From positions 1 to 36,124 of the forward strand of contig JAJXUD010000046.1 in the NCBI GenBank assembly GCA_021783235.1: a stretch of DNA of 36,124 nt. Reading direction: 5' to 3'. This stretch comes from Myxococcales bacterium. GTDB lineage: Bacteria; Myxococcota; Myxococcia; Myxococcales; JAKAPL01. Both the position numbers and the translations under genes were made by a program. Under the pieces are notes generated by a model that saw only the letters and a list, made by a program, of their open reading frames with translations, ran no database searches and had not been told where the DNA came from. Positions 30,572-36,124 of the stretch are shown piece by piece; position 1 is the first letter of the stretch, and every line of letters begins with the position of its first letter.

Positions 30572-30681
30572 CCGTCGATAAGGCGCATCTGCGTCGTTGT
30601 CGGGCTGGCTGCGCTGCTCATTACCCCACCACGGTCACTCCGCTCCTCGCCAGCCCTCCGCATCTGCACCCTTCTCGACGG
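30572..30681 (+). repeat. 110-bp imperfect palindrome (MITE/REP-like)
   Basis: The outer arms 30572-30593 and 30659-30681 are inverted copies: CCGTCGA(T/G)AAGG and GCA...GCG agree with one mismatch and a small interior bulge. The inner arms GGGCTGGC (30602-30609) and GCCAGCCC (30649-30656) are perfect. The 39-base centre contains ATTACCCC, unusually AT-rich for the window. There is no coding potential of note. The structure is that of a small non-autonomous mobile or REP-type element; copy number cannot be seen here. Confidence 0.5.
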
Positions 30682-30780
30682 CCAGGGCGTTGGGCGCAAG
30701 GGATTCGCTCGTTACGGACGGATCTGGCTCGTACCAAGTCCGCTTGACCTCGACGGCCCGCGCCGGCACTCTGCGGCGCC

Positions 30781-31101
30781 GTGATCGCCTACAAACGCCA
30801 CTTCTTCGTCTGCCAGACGCACCGCCCCGACGGGGGAGAGGAGCCCTCCTGCGGCGCGCGCGGCTCGGCCGAGGTCTACAGCCGGCTCCTCGACGCGCTC
30901 GACCGGCGGCCCGAGCTCGCGAAGGACGTCGCCGTGACCGCCTGCGGCTGTCTCGGGATGTGCCTCGACGGGCCGATGATCCTGGTCTACCCCGAGGGCT
31001 TCTGGTACGCGGGCGTGACCCCCGACGACGTGCCCGAGCTCGTCGAGCAGCACCTCGTCCAGGGGAACCCGGTCGAGCGGCTCCGCTGGAAGGGCGCCTG
31101 A
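30781..31101 (+). CDS. Thioredoxin-like [2Fe-2S] ferredoxin
   Basis: A 106-residue small electron carrier. It opens with a strand and first Cys (HFFVCQTHRP, Cys11), has Cys24 in EEPSCGARG, and holds a cluster motif ACGCLGMC (about Cys55, 57 and 61) followed by LDGPMILVYPEGFWYAGV. This spacing and the C-terminal TPDDVPELVEQHL match the thioredoxin-like 2Fe-2S ferredoxins related to NuoE and to Aquifex/Clostridium Fdx. It starts at GTG 30781; no strong Shine-Dalgarno is visible. Its TGA overlaps the probable CTG start of the MFS transporter, so the two are likely co-transcribed. The redox partner is unknown. Confidence 0.85.
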   Translation: MIAYKRHFFVCQTHRPDGGEEPSCGARGSAEVYSRLLDALDRRPELAKDVAVTACGCLGMCLDGPMILVYPEGFWYAGVTPDDVPELVEQHLVQGNPVERLRWKGA

Positions 31102-32387
31102 GCCCGAGCGATCCCGCCGACCCCCCTCCAGCGCCCTCCCTCGGCTTCGGCGGCGGAGGGAGCGGGTCGCCCCGCGTCGCCCTCGCCGTCCTCACCGGCC
31201 TGAACCTCCTCAACTACTTCGACCGCTACCTGCTCGCCGCGGTGGTGCCGAGGGTGCAGGAGGATCTCCGGCTCACGAACTTCCAGGCGGGGCTCGCGGG
31301 CGGCGCCTTCATGGTGGGCTACGTCCTGCTCTCGCCCGTCTTCGGCTGGCTCGGCGATCGGCGGCCGCGGCGCGGCCTCATCGCGCTCTCGATCGGCCTC
31401 TGGAGCCTCGCCACCGCGGGGGCGAGCCTGGCCCGCGGCTTCGCCTCGCTCTTCGCGCTGCGCGCGGGCGTGGGCGTCGGCGAGGCCGGCTACGCGACGC
31501 TCTCGCCCACGATCATCGACGATCTCGCTGGGGCCGGGCCCGGCGATCCGAGCAGTCGGTCCTCGAGGACGAACCGCTGGCTCGCCGTCTTCTACGTGGC
31601 GATCCCCGTCGGCTCGGCGCTCGGCTACGCCGTCGGCGGGCTCCTCGAGGCGGCCATCGGCTGGCGGCTCGCCTTCCTCGTGGCGGGCGGTCCCGGGCTC
31701 CTCTTCGCGCTCTTCGCGCTGCGGCTCCGCGAGCCGGCGCGGCAGACGCCGGCCGCGGCTGGCGGCCCCGGCTACGGCCGGCTCCTCGGGGCGCCGCTCT
31801 ACGTGAGCACCGTCCTCGGCCTCACCTGCTACACCTTCGCGATCGGCGGCTTCGCCTTCTGGGCGCCGAAGTACACGATGGAGCGCTACGGCCTCTCGCT
31901 CGCCCACGGCGACCTCGCCTTCGGGGTCGTCACCGCCGCGACCGGGCTCGTCGGCACCGCGCTCGGTGCGCTCGGCCACCGCTGGCCGGGGAGGAGCGAA
32001 CTCGAGCGGCTCCTGCGCTTCTCCGCCTGGACCAGCCTCGCCGGCGCCCCGCTCGCGCTCCTCGCCATCGCCGTGCCGCGCCACTTCGGCGTCGAGCCGT
32101 TCCTCGGCGGCCTCGCGGCCTCGGAGCTCTTGCTCTTCGCCTCCACCGCGCCCATCAACACCGCGATCCTCCGCTCGGTCCCCGAGGAGCTGCGCGCGAG
32201 GGCGATGGCGGCGAGCATCCTCGCGATGCACTTCGGGGGGGACCTGATCTCGCCGCCCATCCTCGGCTACGTGGCCGACCGCGCCGGCATGCAGGTGGCG
32301 CTCTCGACGCTCCCCGCCGCGATCCTCCTCGGCGGGCTCGCCTGGCTCGCGGGCGCGCGGAGGGCGGCGAGGGAGTCCGCGGGGTAG
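31098..32387 (+). CDS. MFS transporter, Spinster-like
   Basis: A 429-residue, roughly 12-helix major facilitator transporter. The first helix is LTGLNLLNYFDRYLLAAVVP, the Spinster-type opening with NYFDR. The loop-2 motif is GWLGDRRPRRGLIALS. VGVGEAGYATLSPTIIDDL covers helix 4, and SVPEELRARAMAASILAMH is a late cytoplasmic loop. No ATG, GTG or TTG occurs in frame between the last upstream possibility and helix 1, so the start is most likely CTG 31098. It overlaps the ferredoxin stop as CTGA and is preceded by GGAAGGG. An upstream extension in frame to 30597 is Arg-rich and antisense-like. The substrate is unknown; relatives carry lipids or organic acids. Confidence 0.82.
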   Translation: MSPSDPADPPPAPSLGFGGGGSGSPRVALAVLTGLNLLNYFDRYLLAAVVPRVQEDLRLTNFQAGLAGGAFMVGYVLLSPVFGWLGDRRPRRGLIALSIGLWSLATAGASLARGFASLFALRAGVGVGEAGYATLSPTIIDDLAGAGPGDPSSRSSRTNRWLAVFYVAIPVGSALGYAVGGLLEAAIGWRLAFLVAGGPGLLFALFALRLREPARQTPAAAGGPGYGRLLGAPLYVSTVLGLTCYTFAIGGFAFWAPKYTMERYGLSLAHGDLAFGVVTAATGLVGTALGALGHRWPGRSELERLLRFSAWTSLAGAPLALLAIAVPRHFGVEPFLGGLAASELLLFASTAPINTAILRSVPEELRARAMAASILAMHFGGDLISPPILGYVADRAGMQVALSTLPAAILLGGLAWLAGARRAARESAG

Positions 32388-32468
32388 GGGGCCAAACGAG
32401 AGCCCCTCGCTTCGGCTCGGCGGAGCTCCCCCCTGGAACCGCTCGCCCATTGATCCTATGCTCGTCGC

Positions 32469-32720
32469 GTGGGCGACGAGACCCTCGCGGAGCGCGCGGC
32501 GCGGCGCGCGGCATGGCCGGCCTCGCTCATCCGAGGCTTCGATCCGGGCGTCGCCCGAGGCCCCGCCGATCCGACGGCCGCCTGGGATGCGGTGCTCGAG
32601 CTGACGGCCGAGGCCTACTCGCTCGCCGGCTACAGCCTCGTGGCCGTGCCGCGGTCCCAGTGGCCGGCCCGCCTCTTCCGGCCCGGCGAGCCGAGGCCGG
32701 ACACGAATGGCCTCGGCTGA
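32469..32720 (+). CDS. Antitoxin-like partner of the nucleotidyltransferase
   Basis: An 83-residue protein starting at GTG 32469. It reads AERAARRAAWPASLIRGFDP at the N-terminus and AWDAVLELTAEAYSLAGYSL followed by RSQWPARLFRPGEPRP at the C-terminus. This is the pattern of small proteins that precede MNT/AbiEii-type nucleotidyltransferases in many genomes. It overlaps the nucleotidyltransferase start by 14 bp, so the two are translationally coupled. TATGCT (32456-32461) sits seven bases before the GTG with no Shine-Dalgarno, consistent with a leaderless start. Function as antitoxin is inference from the pairing. Confidence 0.6.
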   Translation: MGDETLAERAARRAAWPASLIRGFDPGVARGPADPTAAWDAVLELTAEAYSLAGYSLVAVPRSQWPARLFRPGEPRPDTNGLG

Positions 32721-33186
32721 GTGGAATCCGGACTACGTCGACCTCGTCGACTGCTTTCGGGCGGAGGGGGTCGACTTCCTGGTCGTCGGCGCGTTCGCCC
32801 TCGCCGAGCACGGCTTGCCGCGCTCGACGGGCGACTTCGACGTGCTGGTCCGACCCTCGCTGGAGAACGCCCGCCGCGTCTGCGCCGCGCTCGCCCGTTT
32901 TGGCGCCCCGCTCGCGACCGCCCCGGTGACGCCGGAGGAGCTCGCGCGCCCGGGGATGGTCTACCAGATGGGCGTGGTCCCGCGGCGCATCGACGTCATG
33001 ACGGCGATCTCGGGCCTTTCGTTCGACGAGGCCTGGTCGTCGCGCGTCGAGGTTCTGGTCCACGGCCGCCCGCTGGCGTTCTTGGGCTACGGCGCGCTCC
33101 TGGCCAACAAGCGAGCCTCCGGGCGGGCGAAGGACCTCCGGGACGCCGACGATCTCGAGGCGCTGCGAACCAGTCCGCGCCGGTAG
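32707..33186 (+). CDS. Nucleotidyltransferase, AbiEii/MNT-like
   Basis: A 159-residue minimal nucleotidyltransferase. LVVGAFALAEHGLPRSTGDF (25-44) followed by DVLVRP gives the fold's glycine-containing strand-turn and the DxD metal site (Asp43, Asp45). IDVMTAISGLSFDEAW supplies the third strand, and KRASGRAKDLRDADDLEAL forms the C-terminal helix typical of the family. Relatives act as toxins or toxin-inactivating nucleotidyltransferases (AbiE, MenT, MNT-HEPN pairs). ATG 32707 lies inside the end of the small partner gene. It converges with the PuuD-like gene across 67 bp. It is the intact counterpart of the truncated copy at 30270-30351. Confidence 0.78.
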   Translation: MASAEWNPDYVDLVDCFRAEGVDFLVVGAFALAEHGLPRSTGDFDVLVRPSLENARRVCAALARFGAPLATAPVTPEELARPGMVYQMGVVPRRIDVMTAISGLSFDEAWSSRVEVLVHGRPLAFLGYGALLANKRASGRAKDLRDADDLEALRTSPRR

Positions 33187-33253
33187 CGCTCCGCCGTGAC
33201 CAACGGTGGCGGGCGGTTCTCTTTCCAGGCCCGTGGGCCTTCGACCTCCCGGG

Positions 33254-34069
33254 CTATTTCGTCGCCGCGGCGGGCGCCGTCGCGGGCGCCGTCGCCGCGG
33301 GGGCGCCGAAGCTCGCGGTCACCGGGCTCGCCGACTTGAGGTAGAGCAGCTTCGTCACGCCCCAGCCGACGAGGACGAAGCCCGAGGCGACGGCCCAGGA
33401 GTAGTTCAGGTTGAAGATGTCCGAGTAGTGGTTGCTCACCATGAAGAAGACGAGCGGCACGGACATGTAGGTGTTGTGCTTCGAGCGCAGGCCGGCCATC
33501 GCGGCGACGGAGGCGTCGGGCGCCGGGGCGAGCCCCTTCACGCCAGCGATGATCTTCTTCTGGGCGGGCCAGATCCGCATCCAGACGTTCATCGCCATGA
33601 TGGTGCCGAAGAGGGCGCCGAGCTGGATGAAGACCGCGCGGCCCACGTAGACCTGCGAGAGGCCGAAGGCGGTCGCGACGAAGAGGAGGAACGAGGCCGT
33701 CGCGGCGGCCTTCTCGCTCTTCACGGTCTTCCAGAGGACGTCGTAGACGAAGAAGACGACCACGATGGCGGCGACCGAGATGCCCGTGGCCATGCCGCGT
33801 CCGACGAAGTCGAGCTGGAAGGGGGCGTTCCCCTCCATGTAGTAGACGACCCCGAGGAGGAGGAAGCCCGTGATCCAGGTGTAGGCGGCGCCCCAGCGGA
33901 ACCAGTAGAGGGCGCGCGGCATCAGCTCGGGCAGCACCTTCCTCTTCGAATCGGCGTCGTAGCTCTTCGCGAGCTGCGCGTTGACGAAGTTGAAGAAGAA
34001 GAGGTGGCCGATCCAGGCGATGCCGGCGACGACGTGGGTCCAGCGGAACAGCGCTTCGAGCCAGTACAT
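33254..34069 (-). CDS. PuuD-like urate hydroxylase membrane domain protein
   Basis: A 271-residue, approximately eight-helix inner-membrane protein. The N-terminus MYWLEALFRWTHVVAGIAWI followed by GHLFFFNFVNAQ is the opening of the PuuD/DUF989 urate hydroxylase domain, including WTHVVAGIAWIGH. Other helices include GISVAAIVVVFFVYDVLW and WAVASGFVLVGWGVTKLLYL. The SKHNTYMSVPLVFFMVSNH segment is typical. The C-terminal cytochrome c domain of full PuuD is missing; instead there is an Ala/Pro-rich tail. ATG 34069 has a perfect AGGAGG upstream, which decides the start over 34138. No other purine genes are near, so urate as substrate is doubtful. It is divergent from superoxide dismutase. Confidence 0.75.
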   Translation of the reverse strand: MYWLEALFRWTHVVAGIAWIGHLFFFNFVNAQLAKSYDADSKRKVLPELMPRALYWFRWGAAYTWITGFLLLGVVYYMEGNAPFQLDFVGRGMATGISVAAIVVVFFVYDVLWKTVKSEKAAATASFLLFVATAFGLSQVYVGRAVFIQLGALFGTIMAMNVWMRIWPAQKKIIAGVKGLAPAPDASVAAMAGLRSKHNTYMSVPLVFFMVSNHYSDIFNLNYSWAVASGFVLVGWGVTKLLYLKSASPVTASFGAPAATAPATAPAAATK

Positions 34070-34109
34070 TTTGGAGACCTCCTCCCGCCACGGGCGGCGA
34101 GCCTCGGGA

Positions 34110-34138
34110 CTCATACGCAATGCGTTGACACGGATCAA
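34110..34138 (-). promoter_or_regulatory. Likely promoter of the PuuD-like gene
   Basis: On the minus strand TTGATC (34138-34133) and TATGAG (34115-34110) are 17 bases apart, about 40 bases before ATG 34069. A perfect TTGACA (34125-34130) lies on the other strand facing the superoxide dismutase gene, but no good -10 follows it. Confidence 0.42.
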
Positions 34139-34249
34139 GTCGGCCTGGTTGCCGAGGGCTCCCCGCGTGCCTACTTCTTCGGCCTCACGTCATTCCCCCG
34201 GCGCTTCGTCGGGGGCACATCCCCGAACCGGGGGAGGAGAACGAGAGCC

Positions 34250-34846
34250 ATGGCCTCACACGTCGCGAAGAGCTACGAGAACCTGCTCGGCAAGCTGCAC
34301 GGCATTTCGGACACCCAGCTCAAGGCGCACTTCACGCTCTACCAGGGCTACGTGAAGAAGCTGAACGAGATCTGGGAGAAGCTGCCGAAGGCCGACAAGG
34401 CGACCGCCAACTACTCCTACGGCGACTACAGCGAGCTGCGCCGCCGCGAGCCGGTCCCCTACAACGGCACCTTCCTGCACGAGCTCTACTTCGAGAACCT
34501 CGGGGCGAACGGCGACCAGTGCTCGCCCGAGCTCAAGAAGGCGCTCGAGGCCTCGTACGGGAGCTGGGACGGCTGGATCGCCGACCTGAAGGCGGCCGCC
34601 AACTCGTCGCACGGCTGGGCGATGACCGTCTTCGACCCGAACACGAAGACGGTCCGCAACGACCTGGTCTCGAGCGAGCACCACGTCGGCCTCCTCGTCG
34701 GCGCGATGCCGCTCGTCGTGCTCGACTGCTGGGAGCACGCCTACTTCTTCGACTACCAGACGAAGAAGGCCGACTACCTGGAGGCGTTCTTCAAGAACCT
34801 CTCCTGGAAGTCGGTCAACGAGCGCTACGCGAAGGCCATGAAGTAG
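34250..34846 (+). CDS. Fe/Mn superoxide dismutase, divergent
   Basis: A 198-residue cytoplasmic enzyme of the Fe/Mn superoxide dismutase family, converting superoxide to peroxide and oxygen. Metal ligands are visible as His77 (FLHELYFENL), Asp159 and His163 (LDCWEHAYFFDY), with His27 (AHFTLYQGYVKKLNE) the probable fourth. The N-terminal motif is unlike the standard HxxxHHxxYV: the double His is replaced by LY and the His lies one residue nearer the YV. It therefore belongs to a separate branch. SSHGWAMTVFDP replaces the usual GSGWAWL. There is no signal peptide. ATG 34250 follows GGGGGAGGAG. It is divergent from the PuuD-like gene. Metal preference cannot be told. Confidence 0.85.
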   Translation: MASHVAKSYENLLGKLHGISDTQLKAHFTLYQGYVKKLNEIWEKLPKADKATANYSYGDYSELRRREPVPYNGTFLHELYFENLGANGDQCSPELKKALEASYGSWDGWIADLKAAANSSHGWAMTVFDPNTKTVRNDLVSSEHHVGLLVGAMPLVVLDCWEHAYFFDYQTKKADYLEAFFKNLSWKSVNERYAKAMK

Positions 34847-34853
34847 CGGCCGT

Positions 34854-34883
34854 TTGACGAGATCCAGCCGCCGCCGCTAGTCT
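34854..34883 (+). promoter_or_regulatory. Likely promoter of the DUF6600 gene
   Basis: TTGACG (34854-34859) and TAGTCT (34878-34883) are 18 bases apart, just after the superoxide dismutase stop. Transcription would begin near 34890, within the leader hairpin's left arm, or a little upstream. Confidence 0.4.
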
Positions 34884-34931
34884 CCCGTCGGCCTCGGGGG
34901 CGCCTCTTGCGCTCCCGTGGGCCCGACGGGA
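34883..34931 (+). promoter_or_regulatory. Leader hairpin covering the ribosome-binding site
   Basis: TCCCGTCGG (34883-34891) pairs perfectly with CCGACGGGA (34923-34931). Inside it GGGGGCGC (34896-34903) pairs with GCGCTCCC (34909-34916, one G-T pair) around a 5-base loop. The right outer arm contains most of GGGAGG (34928-34933), the Shine-Dalgarno of the gene at 34943, so folding would hide it. Confidence 0.45.
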
Positions 34932-34942
34932 GGCCAACGGCC

Positions 34943-36124
34943 ATGCGCGCGGCGCTGCGATCGACGGTAGGCGTTCTCTCGGCGCTGGGGATCCTCGCGC
35001 TCGGCTCGGGCGCGCTCGCCCAGGTGGGCGACCCCTGCGGCCGCGACACCGACTGCAAGGGCGACCGGATCTGCGTGAACGGCGGCTGCGCCTTCCCCGA
35101 CCAGGCGCAGGCCCAGCCGGAGCCCGGCTTTCAGCCCGGCCCCCAGCCTGGCCCGATGGAGGGGGCCCCGCCCGAGGAGCCGCCCGCCATGCAGCCCGAT
35201 CCGGGCGTCGGCGCGGCGCCCGACCAGGGCGACCTCCAGCAGTTCCAGGAGGCGCTCGCGCCGTACGGCAACTGGTACCAGACGCCCGAGTACGGCTTCG
35301 TCTGGATGCCGAACGGCGTCGGCCCCGACTGGCGGCCGTACACCATGGGGCGCTGGGACTACACCGCCTACGGCTGGACCTGGGTGGGCGACGAGCCCTG
35401 GGCCTGGGGGCCGTACCACTACGGCCGCTGGACGGTCTACCCGGGCAGCGGCTGGGTCTGGGTCCCGGGCTACACCTGGGGCCCGGCCTGGGTCTCCTGG
35501 CGCTTCGGCGACTCCTACGTCGGCTGGACGCCGCTCGAGCCCGGCTGGGCCTACGGCGCCGGCTGGGATCCCGCCTACCCGGTCCACTACAGCCGCTGGT
35601 GCTTCGTGCCGTACGCCGGCTTCTACGGCGGCGGCCCCGTCTACCGCTGGGCCGTCGCCCCGGCGGTCGTCGCGACGAGCATCTGGGTGAGCACCCGCCC
35701 GGCCGGCGTGGTGACCGAGGGCGGCGTCACCTTCGTCGGCCCCTCGGTCGGCAGGGTCGAGCGGGCGGGCGGCCACCCCGTGCGGCCCGTGGTCATCGAG
35801 GCCGTCTCGCGGCCGGGGGCCCGCGCCGCCGGAGGCATCGCCTTCTACGCCCCCCGCTTCCACGCGGCCCCGCACCCCTTCGAGCCGGGCCGCGTCGTCG
35901 CGCCGACCGTGCGCCTCGGCGTCGGCGGCATCGTTTCGGCCTCGCACGTGGAGACGCAGCGCTTCGTCGCCTCTCACCCGGCCTACCGGCCGCAGCCGGT
36001 GATCCGGCCCGCCGGCGCCTTCGAGCGGCCCGCCGGTGCGCTGGCCCGACCCGCGCCCGAGGGCGCCCGGCCCGAGCCGTTCCAAGGGCCCGGCTTCCAC
36101 CCGGCGGCCGCGCCCGCGCGCGCC
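34943..36124 (+). CDS. DUF6600 surface/exported protein, partial
   Basis: The frame opens at ATG 34943 (GGGAGG upstream) and is open to the right edge (394 codons). A signal peptide (MRAALRSTVGVLSALGILAL, cut after GALAQ) leads to a small Cys module, PCGRDTDCKGDRICVNGGC (Cys32, 38, 44, 49), common on myxobacterial secreted proteins, then a Pro/Gln linker. From about residue 110 follow Trp/Tyr/Gly repeats: YGNWYQTPEYGFVWMPNG, YTMGRWDYTAYGWTWVGDE, PWAWGPYHYGRWTVYPGSGW and VWVPGYTWGPAWVSWRFGD. These are the YxWGxW/DUF6600 pattern. The C-terminal part is Pro/Ala/Arg-rich. It is probably periplasmic or surface-exposed. Function is unknown. Confidence 0.82.
   Translation, partial: MRAALRSTVGVLSALGILALGSGALAQVGDPCGRDTDCKGDRICVNGGCAFPDQAQAQPEPGFQPGPQPGPMEGAPPEEPPAMQPDPGVGAAPDQGDLQQFQEALAPYGNWYQTPEYGFVWMPNGVGPDWRPYTMGRWDYTAYGWTWVGDEPWAWGPYHYGRWTVYPGSGWVWVPGYTWGPAWVSWRFGDSYVGWTPLEPGWAYGAGWDPAYPVHYSRWCFVPYAGFYGGGPVYRWAVAPAVVATSIWVSTRPAGVVTEGGVTFVGPSVGRVERAGGHPVRPVVIEAVSRPGARAAGGIAFYAPRFHAAPHPFEPGRVVAPTVRLGVGGIVSASHVETQRFVASHPAYRPQPVIRPAGAFERPAGALARPAPEGARPEPFQGPGFHPAAAPARA

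Noticed and set aside
30712-30780. TTGACC followed 17 bases later by CACTCT as a promoter for the ferredoxin gene
   Set aside because: The -35 is fair but the -10 matches the consensus poorly, so it is not listed as a feature.

Overview
The window is very GC-rich bacterial DNA (roughly 70% by eye, almost all codons ending in G or C). The gene content points to Myxococcota (the former Deltaproteobacteria): a protein with the MXAN_5187-type C-terminal domain, a DUF6600 tryptophan/tyrosine-repeat protein behind a CxxxxxC secreted module, a PuuD-type membrane protein, and a split complex I cluster. Genus and species cannot be read from the sequence.

Layout. 1-4057 (minus strand): a gene running off the left edge, a SEC-C-motif protein, a glycosyltransferase with a proline/alanine-rich tail, and a lipoprotein. 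4246-6751 (plus): a CorC/HlyC-like CBS membrane protein and an RMD1/DUF155-like protein. 6714-13826: a defence island. rdrA-rdrB (RADAR, ATPase plus adenosine deaminase) lie on the minus strand. Facing away from them on the plus strand are a possible 40-aa gene with its own terminator, then an OLD/PARIS-like AAA ATPase followed with zero spacing by a DUF3226 (TOPRIM-like) protein. 13914-17089 (plus): acyl-CoA dehydrogenase and a short penicillin-binding protein 1A. 17117-20829 (minus): an MXAN_5187-like membrane protein, a small exported membrane protein and an FHA-GGDEF diguanylate cyclase with an intact I-site. 20903-30187 (minus): isocitrate dehydrogenase, a stretch of uncertain coding content, then nuoE-F-J-K-L-M-N without nuoG, H or I. 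30188-33186: an accessory patch with an antitoxin-like ORF beside a truncated nucleotidyltransferase, a 110-bp imperfect palindrome, a thioredoxin-like 2Fe-2S ferredoxin, an MFS transporter that probably starts at CTG, and an intact antitoxin-like/nucleotidyltransferase pair. 33254-36124: a PuuD-like membrane protein divergent from an Fe/Mn superoxide dismutase, then a DUF6600 surface protein running off the right edge behind a stable leader hairpin.

How it fits together. The housekeeping part is respiratory and envelope metabolism: isocitrate dehydrogenase supplies NADH, NuoE/F oxidise it, NuoJ-N pump protons, and acyl-CoA dehydrogenase feeds electrons from fatty acids. Set into it is anti-phage cargo. 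The most notable system is RADAR, back to back with a second ATPase-TOPRIM pair of a type not firmly established as a defence system. The rdrB stop lies inside the 3' end of the RMD1-like gene, and its last ~25 codons do not look like normal coding sequence, which marks a likely insertion junction.
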